Assembly: GCF_020906515.1 (NCBI RefSeq) | Contig: NC_085854.1 | Span: forward strand, 2,542,001 to 2,606,000 | Direction of reading: 5' to 3' | Source of the DNA: Vanrija pseudolonga | Lineage: Eukaryota > Basidiomycota > Tremellomycetes > Trichosporonales > Trichosporonaceae | Length of the DNA: 64,000 bases | Shown: in pieces, positions 37,242 to 46,733 of the stretch | How the letters are laid out: each line of letters starts with the position of its first letter | How positions within the stretch are numbered: position 1 is the stretch's first letter | Notes under the pieces: generated by a model | Databases searched by the model: none | What the model was told of the DNA's origin: nothing | What the model saw: the letters and a program-made list of their open reading frames with translations, nothing else | Made by a program: the position numbers and the translations under genes

Positions 37242-38616
37242 CTACAGAGAACGCCTCCTGCGACGGGTCTTGCAGACCTTGGAGGTGGTGCTGGAGCTGG
37301 CAGCGCCAGTGGGGGATGCCGTGGGGCTGGCGGTCGTGGTGGTGGTGCTCGACGAAGGCGTGGTCGACGCAGAGGACGAGCCGGTCGAGGAGGGGAGCGA
37401 CGCGGTGGTACTGGGCGACGACGCGGAGGAGGCGGTTGTGGTGGACGACGACGCAGCGGAGGAGCTCGACGACGAAGCGGAGCTGGACGAGGCAGCCGAC
37501 GAGCTCGATGAGGCAGCCGAAGAGCTGGACGAGGCGGCAGAGCTCGACGACGAAGCGGAGCTCGAGGAGGAGGAGCTGGACGACGGCGTGCTCGAGCTCG
37601 ACGAAGCAGTGGTCGTAGTCGAGGACGTCGTCGTCGTGGTCGACGACACGGACGTGCTGACGCCGACAGCGCCGGGAACGTTCAGGCCGTTGGCGATGGA
37701 CGAGTGCGTCTTGCAGTTCCACGTAGCAGGAACCGAGGCGGCACGGGCAGGAGTAACGGTCTAAACAGTCAGTTTCATCGTCGCAAACTGACCCCCGTCC
37801 TCGCGTCGACACTTACCTGGCCGACAGTCCAGTAGTGCAGCTCGCCGTTGTCCCAGTACGAGCCAGTGTAGCGCTGGCGGAAGGTCGAGTAGCTGCCATC
37901 ACCCTGGGGGTAGACTCCGGGCGGGTACGCGGCGTCACCATCGCACTCGGTGAACGAGTTGTCCGAGTAGTCGCCAGGCATGACCCACTGGCAGCCCATG
38001 AGGTCGAGCTCGTGGGCGCACATCTCGCCGGCGGACCACTGGCCCTCGTTGGTGCAGATACGGAGACAGAACTCGTTGTAGCTCATAAAGCTCATCCACT
38101 CCTCGTACGAAGTGTCGCCGCCGTTGGCAGTCGACGTGACGTTGCCGCCGATGGGGTTGCCGACGGCATCGGCACCGTGGGGGTCGAGCTCGCCGCCCTC
38201 GTCGCCGTGCTTGATGCTGCATGGTCAGTGATTGTACGCCTGGGTACGCCTGGGTAGACCCACTTGAGCTTGGTAAAGTCACCCCAGCCCTGGATCTGCC
38301 AGTACATTGGCGTCTTGACGAGGTGGGCCGCCGTGATGGTGCCGTCGGGGATCACACGGGCATTGTTGCGCGCCTTGGTGCACCAGGCGACGACCTCGGC
38401 CTCAGTGTTGCCAATCTCCGAGTTGGGCTCGGGCGGGGCAAAGAGACAAAAGTCGTCGACGGCGTTGAGGCTGAGCAGCCTCGCGTCCGAGTTTTGGTTG
38501 ATGGGAGTGCCGAGGATGGCTGCCGGAGGGTTGGTGGGTCCCATTGGGCCGGTGGGGTACACCTGGGCAGCGGCCTGCCTGGCGAGGATAGCAAAGAGGA
38601 CAGCCTGGGCGATCAT
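37242..38616 (-). CDS. secreted macrophage-activating-glycoprotein (MAG)-like mucin
   Basis: Three exons (38616-38264, 38216-37817, 37760-37242) encode 423 aa. A signal peptide (IAQAVLFAILARQAAA) precedes the family head: GTPINQNSDARLLSLNAVDDFCLFAPP, EVVAWCTKARNNARVIPDGT, GELDPHGADAVGNPIGGNV, MSYNEFCLRICTNEG, then AYPPGVYPQGDGSYSTF. This matches the basidiomycete macrophage activating glycoprotein family I know from Tremellomycetes. A ~110-residue Ser/Thr stalk and a basic end (SKVCKTRRRRRSL) follow. It is a predicted O-glycosylated extracellular or cell-surface protein. Intron 1 contains two copies of an 11-bp unit near 38234-38255. Confidence 0.85.
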
Positions 38617-40101
38617 GGTGCGGGGTGGTGGTGAGGATCGGTTTGGTTAGTCGAGCCTCTTAAGAACGACGACGAGGTCGACGATGCCGACGGCTCCTCG
38701 TGTTGGTACTGCTTCGGGAGGCACGGCAGGCAGGCCAAGGCAGTGAGCACCTCGGGTCCACCATGGTCACCACTCGTTGGGAACTGGTAGTGCCTACACA
38801 AACATCGTTCCTCTCAAACACTACCCCGAAACTGTAACTGCTGTCATCAACGATCAGTTCTCGACGGCATCGGGGTCTTGTGCAAGGCCCATCCCCCCCT
38901 CGACAGGGCTAATTGAGGCTAGAAAACGGGGTTGCGGGCAGGGGTGACCCATCTGACGAGGTTTGAAGCAAGGGACTAGTGCTAGAGCCGTCCCGTGGAA
39001 AGAGACATGATCAGGGAGGCACACGTTCGGCCCGAGCGACGTCGACGCGTCGAAACGCGTGCAGGCCTGGGTGGTTGCCGAGGGAGGCAGGAGGGGATGT
39101 TCCTGACGTCACTAAACAGCCGGCTTGTTTGTGTCAAGCAGGGCTGTCAGCTCGAATGGGGTTTGCCAAGACAATCCTCGTGCTCCAGCATGCTGCGTGA
39201 CAGTGCCTTTAGCTGCCGAGGCTCGGTCTCGACCCTGCTGAGGATCTCGGATGGACGTGCGCTGCGGGGTCAGTGTATGTATGGCGCGTCTCCTTCTGGA
39301 GCAGAGCGACGACCCTCCGGCGGCTCGACGACGCCGGCGGTATGGGCCTGTCCCGTCCACTGACCTGTCACGACGACGCGTCGTCAATGAGCCTGTATGG
39401 CGGAGAGGAGCGCGGGTGCCTCTATAGCCCACGACACGTCGCGGAAGTGTATATGCGCGTCGACCCTCAACGCGTGTTCTTCGAGCGACGACGGTCGGCG
39501 GGTTGGCTGAGTGATCGTCGCCGAGACAGCAAGAGTCCTGCTCGTTCAGCCGACTGGGCCGGTCTCTGTCTCACGCAGACTCTGTTCCGACGTCGCAAAC
39601 AAATCCAGGATGCCAACAGCAACGTGCTCAGATGTGTATTGGTGTGCCTTAGACCACAACAACAGCCCTGAACACACCCAGACCGACAATGTTCCGCCGG
39701 AGGCAGTTGGCATCCCCCATGACGGGACCGACCTCTGCCAAGCCAGGCGACCAGGTGACTCTGGGAATCCAGCAGTGCTGAAACCCACATTGACTTGGGC
39801 ATATGTGTGTTTGGGTTTGCATCACCAGTGGTCTGGTGATCGCATCGCAGTACGAGGGCAGTTCTAACCCACCCAAACTTGTCGAGGCGATGCCTCTCGA
39901 GCCATCGCAACCACCCAGAGTGCCCGGCTTGACGTCTTGACGTCACGACGGCCACACAAATGCCCGTTCCGCTCCTCTTGCAACATTGCCATCGTGCTGC
40001 AACTTCTACATCCATGACGTGCGACGCTAAGTGGGCTCGACTTAAGTCGAGGCCATGTGAGTGTAGCGACACGCCCTCCTCGACCCAACTTATCCCTCAC
40101 A
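38617..40101. other. 1.5-kb gene-free divergent intergenic region
   Basis: It lies between the divergent starts of the MAG-like gene and MGCTSS copy 2. Short motif-free frames occur on both strands; no gene or repeat is recognised. Confidence 0.45.
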
Positions 40102-41531
40102 ATGGGCTGCACGTCGTCGACACCGCTCAAGGATGCGCCGAGCGCACACCAGGTTGCCCAGCCGGCAATGGCTCAGCCAGCGACAGCTCAACGAGCTGCA
40201 TCTCACCAGGCTACAGGCCCCCAGCCCACAACAGGCGTATCCAACACCACGTTGCCAGACGACATCAAAGATGCCATCAAACGCGCCGACGCCGAGAAGA
40301 GCGCCTTCATGGCGGCCATGGTGAACGCTCTGCCCGATATCCTGCACGAGCCCTCGATGTGGTGCCTCAGTCTCGACATTGCCCTCGTCATCATCTACCT
40401 CGTCGACGATGGTGTCGCAGGCCCGGAGGTGCTCGTCGTCTTCCAGCGAAAGAACGGCTCGTTTGCCACGTCTGAAGCGCTGGCCAGTCTGCAGCCGGCC
40501 GGGTCGGAAGCCTACCTCGTCAACAAGGTCAAGGGCGAGTGGACCAAGCTCTGCGAGTCGAACGGCGCCCTCGGCACCAACCGCCCAGCACGCCTGATTC
40601 TCTCGTACCGGCCCAATTTTGCAGGGCCCGGCGCGCTCCCCCAGAACCTCACGGCGACCTTTGCGATGCCACCGGCACACATCGGCATGCCCGCGGTCAC
40701 TGGTGCGGCAGGGATGGCCGAGTGGCTCCGCACCCTGCAGACAAGCGGCCTCGAAGCCGCGAGCAACTATCGGCGCAAGTTCAGCAACGGGCCTGGTCCG
40801 GGCGAGGTCACGACCGTGCTCACCGTGCCCTTCCGTCTCAACGCCCCCGCTCCGGGCCAAGAGCACCTCGCGTCCAGTTCGGTGGTCACTCGCGCCGCGC
40901 CAGTCCTGTCATTCCAACGGGCGTTGATCGCCATGCTCCCCAGCTTTGCACGCTCCATCTGGGTGCGGTGGAAGGAACATGTGCCCGACGCGACGGCCGT
41001 ATTGTTTTACGGCTTCTGGTTGAACGACAATGAGCTCTGAACGACAATGAGCTCTCGGCGTCACTGGCTCCCGGCGACGGCCGCAACGTTCCCGACGACG
41101 ACAAGGTCGATATTACCGACCTGCTCGGCCCCTTTGTGGCCCTGTTCCGAGGCAAATGCGGCGTCGACGACCCCATCCGCGTCGTGTTCAAGTACGCACC
41201 AAAGACAGCGCAGGCTGCAGAGCGCGTGGAGGTGGACTTGGCGTGGATGCCGAGGGAGACCCGCGACCCCAGCAAGGAGGATACCATGGCTAGGTGGGTC
41301 ACCCTCCTGGAGACGAACAACGAGGAGGCCGCGAGATGGGGCATCCACTCGACAGACACGACCGATTCGGACATCGGCGACATTAGCCTCGTCGGGGACC
41401 CGGCGACGCTTGACGTGTTGGCTTGCAAGTGGTCACCGGCGTTCAAGGCTTGGGTCGCGGGGTCAGATCAGGCCTTTCCGACAACCACGGCGACAGCGGC
41501 CACGTACGTCAAGGTGGGGGCACAGGCGTAA
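40102..41531 (+). pseudogene. MGCTSS-family acylated protein, copy 2, frameshifted by a 17-bp tandem duplication
   Basis: The start at 40102 gives MGCTSSTPLKDAPS, the same dual-acylation N-terminus as copies 1 and 3. The first frame runs to a TGA at 41038-41040 (312 aa). The homology continues without loss in another frame to 41531. The junction is exactly a 17-bp tandem duplication (41021-41037 and 41038-41054). Without the extra 17 bp the span is 1413 bp, an intact 470-codon reading frame, so this is the only visible lesion. The two halves repeat one pattern: RPARLILSYRP then GMPAVTGAAGMAEWLRTL in the first, PIRVVFKYAPKT then MARWVTLLETNNEEAARWG in the second. It could be a real allele, a recent mutation or an assembly error. 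Confidence 0.75.
41021..41054. repeat. 17-bp perfect tandem duplication inside a coding region
   Basis: TGAACGACAATGAGCTC occurs twice in direct succession. The second copy shifts the frame of MGCTSS copy 2 and brings a TGA into frame. Confidence 0.97.
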
Positions 41532-43407
41532 GGGTGTGCATGTAGACTGCGATCGACGTCGAGACGGGGGCTGGGGTGTTGGTTGGGCGCGCGTGGCTTT
41601 GGCTGTCAGTGGGGCAGAGTCGAACCTGGCTGGGCAGATTAGATTGACACAACTGACGTCCTCGGCTGACGTCGGCGTGCCTCACTCCACCGAGGGGCCA
41701 CCCCCCTTCATCCTAGCTCAACGCACGGATGTGCATGGCCACAGTCGTTTCAACATGCACGCGACCCGTTGACTCGCCGCAGCAGGTGACTCACAATGCC
41801 GAGTTGCCCTCGCCCCGGCCTCCCCCCGCTGACGCAACCGCCCCACCATGTCTCGGTGACATCGAGGAGCCACACGGAGACCCTCCGAGCCAGCTCGCCA
41901 GCACTCGCCATCGTGGGAGACCAGTCATGGGCACCGCGTCGCGTTGTGTGCGTGCTCACGACCACCCCACTCGCCACCACCTCTCGATCACCCGAAAAAG
42001 TTTTCGGAGTGGGCCCGCGACCGACATGCTGATCAACCTTGTAGCGAGTTGGACACACGCGGTTACACAGAGTTATGGTTTGTGCTGGCCCGGGCTCTGG
42101 CCTGTTCCTGCAGGCTGGTGGGCGGATGGGGGCTTGGACCAGCCCACGGCTGCGTCGGCGCGAGCCCGCAGACCAGGCGATGCAGGCTGATGTTATGGTA
42201 GCCCCGCCGGCAGAGACGGACATTTGGGCAACACAAATCGCTCAAGCGCACGGCAGGTGCCTCGTTCAGGACAGTCGCTTGCATGGACCCGATGGTGTTT
42301 CTGCTCGCCACTTGCCCCACAGAGGACGTACGTTGAGTTGTGAATATACCCAGGGGACTGGAGACTGTGCAGGATCAATTCGCGGGCTCAGGGCCGGTCT
42401 GCACAAGAAACAACCTCACCAGCCAGAGCGCTACTATAGCCATTGGGCGACACTCTCTGTACTCGAGCGCGCTAGGATGCATGCAGAACAGTCTTGGAAC
42501 GCGGTACTCACTCCTGTGTGCATGTGGGATGCCAAGTCAACCTATAGCATGCGGTCTAGTGCGGCAGGACCTTTGGCCGCCAGTCCTAACTAGTGCTCGC
42601 CCCCGCGTCATCCACCCCCGGTGACTGCCAAGCGCTCGCTTATTTCCAGTCACCACCACGTGCCTTGCAGCTCTCGGAAGCGCGGAGGGGTGCCTTGCTC
42701 CGCCTCGTGAATTGAAGGTCAGACAGACGTAGACGCAGACGGGGACGCTGTGGACGCAGCGGGACGGCTGTGGAGGCGGTGGCGGCTGCGAGGTCGACGT
42801 TTCTGGCGTATTTTGCCAGTGCCCCTAGCGCGGCGGACACCCACTCGCACTGGTTTCCGCTTTCTGCGGTGTACATAGCATCCTTGAGTCTGTACACCGC
42901 TCGGTGCAGCACCACCGCAATGCGATGTGGTCGTGCTGCCCCTCGCGACTCGATTGCACTGGAGCTCCCCACGAAGATCAAGTGCAATCGAAGGCAAACG
43001 TGCGCCGAGTAGCGCCGCAGCAGCGTCTTTCGCCACGTTGTTCTGAGCGTGTGCGCAGATACGCTCAGCGCATAAGCATCAAGGACGCCCAAACCTAGCC
43101 CTGTCGTTGGGGCAGCAGCCCAGGGCCCCTGTCGAGGGTGCTGGGCCTCCATTCTCACGCTGCAAGGCGAGTGGGACGGGCAAGGTGTCTATTTTCTGCC
43201 ATTTGTTAGGGACACGACTGGCCCTCATCCTGAGTTGGTTATCTACGATACCTCTTCCAGCTGTGAACACGGCTGACTGTGGCACTCGCAGAGGACCTTG
43301 ATGGTCAAAACAAAGGTCAAAAGCGTTTCGAAGTCGTTCATGCTGCTGCTGCCGCCCCTCAATCGACCACAAAGCGACTGCAGCTCGACGGGGCTTGCTC
43401 ACCCACC
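41532..43407. other. 1.9-kb gene-free stretch
   Basis: It lies between MGCTSS copy 2 and the first regulator of the biosynthetic cluster. The open frames are short and motif-free on both strands. The zinc-cluster gene frame is open upstream to 43279 but without an ATG. Confidence 0.45.
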
Positions 43408-45600
43408 ATGCCCAACGCATGCTACGCTTGCCGCCTCCGCAAGGTCAAGTGCGTGCCGCTGGGAGACCGCTGTGCGTTCTGCACCTCTATCGACATTCCC
43501 TGCACAACGTCGCCTCGACAGCGGCAACGGGCCAAGGGGGGTAGAAAGGCGGCGGCGGGTGGTGGTGCGTCGGGCACCGTTACACCACCGTATGGTACGG
43601 GCACGACGTCGCCTCCCCATCCGCATCGTGGCAGCAGCAGCAGCAGCGAAAGCTCATCATCCTTCACGATGGTACCCACAGCTCCACCTCGCTCAAACGC
43701 CGAACCCCATAATTTCTCAACCATCTTCACCCAGCCATCACCTAGTTCACGTCTCTTGGGCGTACCCGGTCTCTCACGCGCCGCACTCGACAGCTGCATC
43801 CAGACGTTCTTCGCGACACTGGGCGAGGTCTTCCGCCTGTCCCAGCCCGAGAGCCAGTTCCTCCGCCGCGTGCAGGTGCACCTGTGCTGCGACTCTGGCC
43901 TGGATATCCCACCCGAGCTCGCCGACGTAGCCAACGACCCCGCCAGCCAGCTCCTCATCCTCGCTGTTGCCTGCAGAGGTGCGCCCTTCAGCCCATACTC
44001 GTTCCTATCCGACGCCCTCAACGGCCAATGCAACGCGGTGCTCAACGAGCCCGACAGCCTCACCAGCAGCCCGCTTGATGCCATCGAGGCCATCTTGCTC
44101 TTGTCCGAGCAGTTTGTCCGGCCTCGCCATGCTGATGCCGGTCAGACCTCGTCGCCGACACTGCTCGACCCGCTGGGCAAGGGCACGGTTGTCGACCTCA
44201 TGTTCTACCACCGGCTCCACATTCCCCCACCACCAGGAGTGCCCGACGCCGAGCGCCGTCTTGTGCTCTTCTGGACAGTGTTCGTCCACGACGCAATCCG
44301 GTCGGCAAGCGCGCACACGTGCCACCGGATCGCAGACGAGGACATTGGATGGCCGATGGGCCCCGCGTCGGACAACATGCCATACATGGCACTGGCCCTC
44401 ATCACGCGCCAGATCTGCGCAAGGCTGCTCAGCCCACAGGCCAAGGCCAATCCCCTCACCGACAAGCCCATTCGCGACGCTCTCAGCACGCTTGACGAGT
44501 TTAAAGCCAAAATGAAGGTCAGCCTCGCGACGTTGACGGCGGCGTGTCAAGCGAAGACGACTCCCGACGCAAGTGTGCCAGTCCACGCCAGTCGACCACT
44601 CCGCCCCGTCGAGCAGCTCTTCCTACTCAGCATGCGGAACTGGCTCTACCTCGTCATTCTGGTCGCTGTGCAGAACCAAGTGGAGCGACACCCCGGGCAG
44701 ATATCCCCTTCGGTCATCGCTAGCGTAGAGGCGGCCGCCATGGCGGCGTGCGAGGACATGTCGCAACTGGCCCAGCTCTCAACGGCGCACCAGCTGCACA
44801 TTCACGCCCCAAAGAGCATCCGCAACCACATGGCTGCGTTTATTCTCTTCCTTATCCGGACGTTTACTGCCATCGAGACACCGACTGTCCAGCAGTCGTC
44901 CCACTACTTTGCGCTCGCAGAGACGCTCAACCGGGGCGTGCGCACCGCGTCGCTGTTTGAGGACTCTGCCCCGCTTGCCGACACGCTCCGAATGGCATTG
45001 TATCATGCCAGCAGCATCGACATTCAGGACGCAGCGAGGGTTGGCGAGCGGGGTCTTGATGGTCTGCACGACCTTCACACCGCGACGCACCCGGTGATGT
45101 CAGGTGCCATGTCTGGTCGGACATCAAAAGCGTCTTCGCCAATTGCATACTCGACTTTGCCCGATCAGCAGCGACCTGCTGCCGACACATCTCGCCCCTC
45201 TACATCGACCTCACGCCCATCCACGGCTCCGTCATATGGGCCGCCGCAATTTTCGCCCGAACTCTCAATCACTCCCATCACTCGGCCCAAAGCCGCCAGT
45301 GTGCCCCCAGTCGACATGCCACATTCACTCTCATCCACTACCCAGGCGCATCACGCCGTAACAATCTCACCCACCGCTTTTTCTCCACCCCGGCCGTCCT
45401 CATCGTCATCGCCAGGCTCCACTCCGTCGCTCCCCAGCCCCCAATACTGGCCCCCTACCGCCGTCGGAGCGGTGGGAGCGGTCGGACCATACCCTTCACC
45501 CGACACCCGCCTCTCCGCCAAAGTCCCACTCGACTGGTCGACGCTCATGAGCACGTTGGAGGAGTGCGGGTTTGAGCTGGCCATTGGGCCCGTGTTTTAA
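43408..45600 (+). CDS. Zn2Cys6 transcription factor (cluster regulator candidate 1)
   Basis: A single exon from the first in-frame ATG encodes 730 aa. The zinc cluster sits at the extreme N-terminus: CYACRLRKVKCVPLGDRC then AFCTSIDIPC (C-2-C-6-C-6-C-2-C-6-C). A Ser-rich linker and a regulatory middle domain follow, starting LLGVPGLSRAALDSCIQTFF. That domain has LAVACRGAPFSPYSFL, DPLGKGTVVDLMFYHRL and FWTVFVHDAIRSASAHTCHRI, the fungal TF domain pattern. The C-terminal ~170 residues are Pro/Ser/Thr-rich. The middle domain is closely paralogous to the protein at 46734. It lies upstream of a P450/acyltransferase/glycosyltransferase group, which it may control (inference). Confidence 0.85.
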   Translation: MPNACYACRLRKVKCVPLGDRCAFCTSIDIPCTTSPRQRQRAKGGRKAAAGGGASGTVTPPYGTGTTSPPHPHRGSSSSSESSSSFTMVPTAPPRSNAEPHNFSTIFTQPSPSSRLLGVPGLSRAALDSCIQTFFATLGEVFRLSQPESQFLRRVQVHLCCDSGLDIPPELADVANDPASQLLILAVACRGAPFSPYSFLSDALNGQCNAVLNEPDSLTSSPLDAIEAILLLSEQFVRPRHADAGQTSSPTLLDPLGKGTVVDLMFYHRLHIPPPPGVPDAERRLVLFWTVFVHDAIRSASAHTCHRIADEDIGWPMGPASDNMPYMALALITRQICARLLSPQAKANPLTDKPIRDALSTLDEFKAKMKVSLATLTAACQAKTTPDASVPVHASRPLRPVEQLFLLSMRNWLYLVILVAVQNQVERHPGQISPSVIASVEAAAMAACEDMSQLAQLSTAHQLHIHAPKSIRNHMAAFILFLIRTFTAIETPTVQQSSHYFALAETLNRGVRTASLFEDSAPLADTLRMALYHASSIDIQDAARVGERGLDGLHDLHTATHPVMSGAMSGRTSKASSPIAYSTLPDQQRPAADTSRPSTSTSRPSTAPSYGPPQFSPELSITPITRPKAASVPPVDMPHSLSSTTQAHHAVTISPTAFSPPRPSSSSSPGSTPSLPSPQYWPPTAVGAVGAVGPYPSPDTRLSAKVPLDWSTLMSTLEECGFELAIGPVF

Positions 45601-45644
45601 GTGCATCGAGCACTAGGCCCGTGTTTTAAGTGCATAGCACACTG
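45587..45644. repeat. imperfect ~29-bp tandem duplication across a stop codon
   Basis: A unit starting GGCCCGTGTTTTAAGTGCAT occurs at 45587 and again at 45616. The first 20 bp are identical, then the copies differ by a 2-nt gap. The first copy contains the last codons and TAA of the Zn2Cys6 gene; the second lies in the 3' UTR. Confidence 0.85.
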
Positions 45645-46733
45645 TTTACTTCGTTGTCGTCTGTCTTGTGCCTTGAACCAGCACGCGTCATGTATTACAT
45701 TCAGGTTCGAATATAAGCTCTCGGAGTGGGGCAAGAGGACGTCGCCGAAAATGCTATGCGCTGGCTAACTCAATTAACGACGTCAGAGGTGGCTCATGGA
45801 CGGGATTCCCACAATCCCTCGGTCTCCACTCAAGAGCAGCTCGCTCCTCCTTCTCCGTATCGCTACCCCCTCCCCAAGCATCTGTGACGCAACACGGCGT
45901 AATCAAGACCCCCCTCGCAGTCCAGCGGGCCGAACATTTGTGCCGGTAGTGTCCCGAAAAATGGCTCCGAGTCGTCGAGTAATTAAGGTGCCCTCCCCTC
46001 ACAGGATTCCATTTGCCGGCGACTCACCCTTGACACGGCCATTTGGTCTGTTATCGTTTATAGCAGGTGGAGCGACGCAGGGATGTCTCACCCTCAAACA
46101 AGGCCTTCATCAAGGCGCGTGCAGCTTGCACGTGTCGAATCGGCGAGGGTTGACGGGGAGTGCTCGCTATTATCAGGCTAGGATGTCACTGGAATAGCCA
46201 GAGATACTACCCATGATATGGCGGACGCCTACCGTGTGGGTACAACGTGGTGCAGCTACATAGGTGTACCACTCGGCAACCCCCCCGACGTCATGACCTA
46301 TCGCCTGTCGCCTGCCGCCTTAATCACCGTTATTGACGCACTCTGCACTCCGCTCCGACTCCGACCGCTCGGCCTTTGACCCGTCGACCGTTATTGACGC
46401 TTAAAGTTTAGCGCACGCAGCAAACGGTGCCTCGGACCTCGCACACTGCAATGCCTTGACGCGCATAGGCCGCTGGGCCAAACACGATGCCAGTAGAGTG
46501 GTGTGGATGCAGTGGTTGGTCAATGTCGGCGCGCACCTCCAACACAGCATGCTCGACAGTGCTATACTCGTCGAGAGATGCTCACTAGCATCACGATACC
46601 CTTCAGTGCATTCAACTCAAACCTCGACCCACTCCCCAGCCACCTTTCAGCCTCGCGCAGTTTCACATGAGGCCAGTCCGAGAAAGCGCCGGGACCCGCC
46701 GCGACGACACCGTCGACATCATCATCATCACCA
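45645..46733. other. 1.1-kb gene-free stretch
   Basis: It lies between the two regulator paralogs. I looked here for a lost zinc-cluster exon for the second paralog and found no CxxC-type basic motif in frame. Confidence 0.5.

Noticed and set aside
43279-43407. In-frame extension upstream of the Zn2Cys6 gene
   Set aside because: The frame is open but starts at a GTG with no ATG before 43408. Fungal initiation at ATG is preferred, and the zinc cluster follows immediately.
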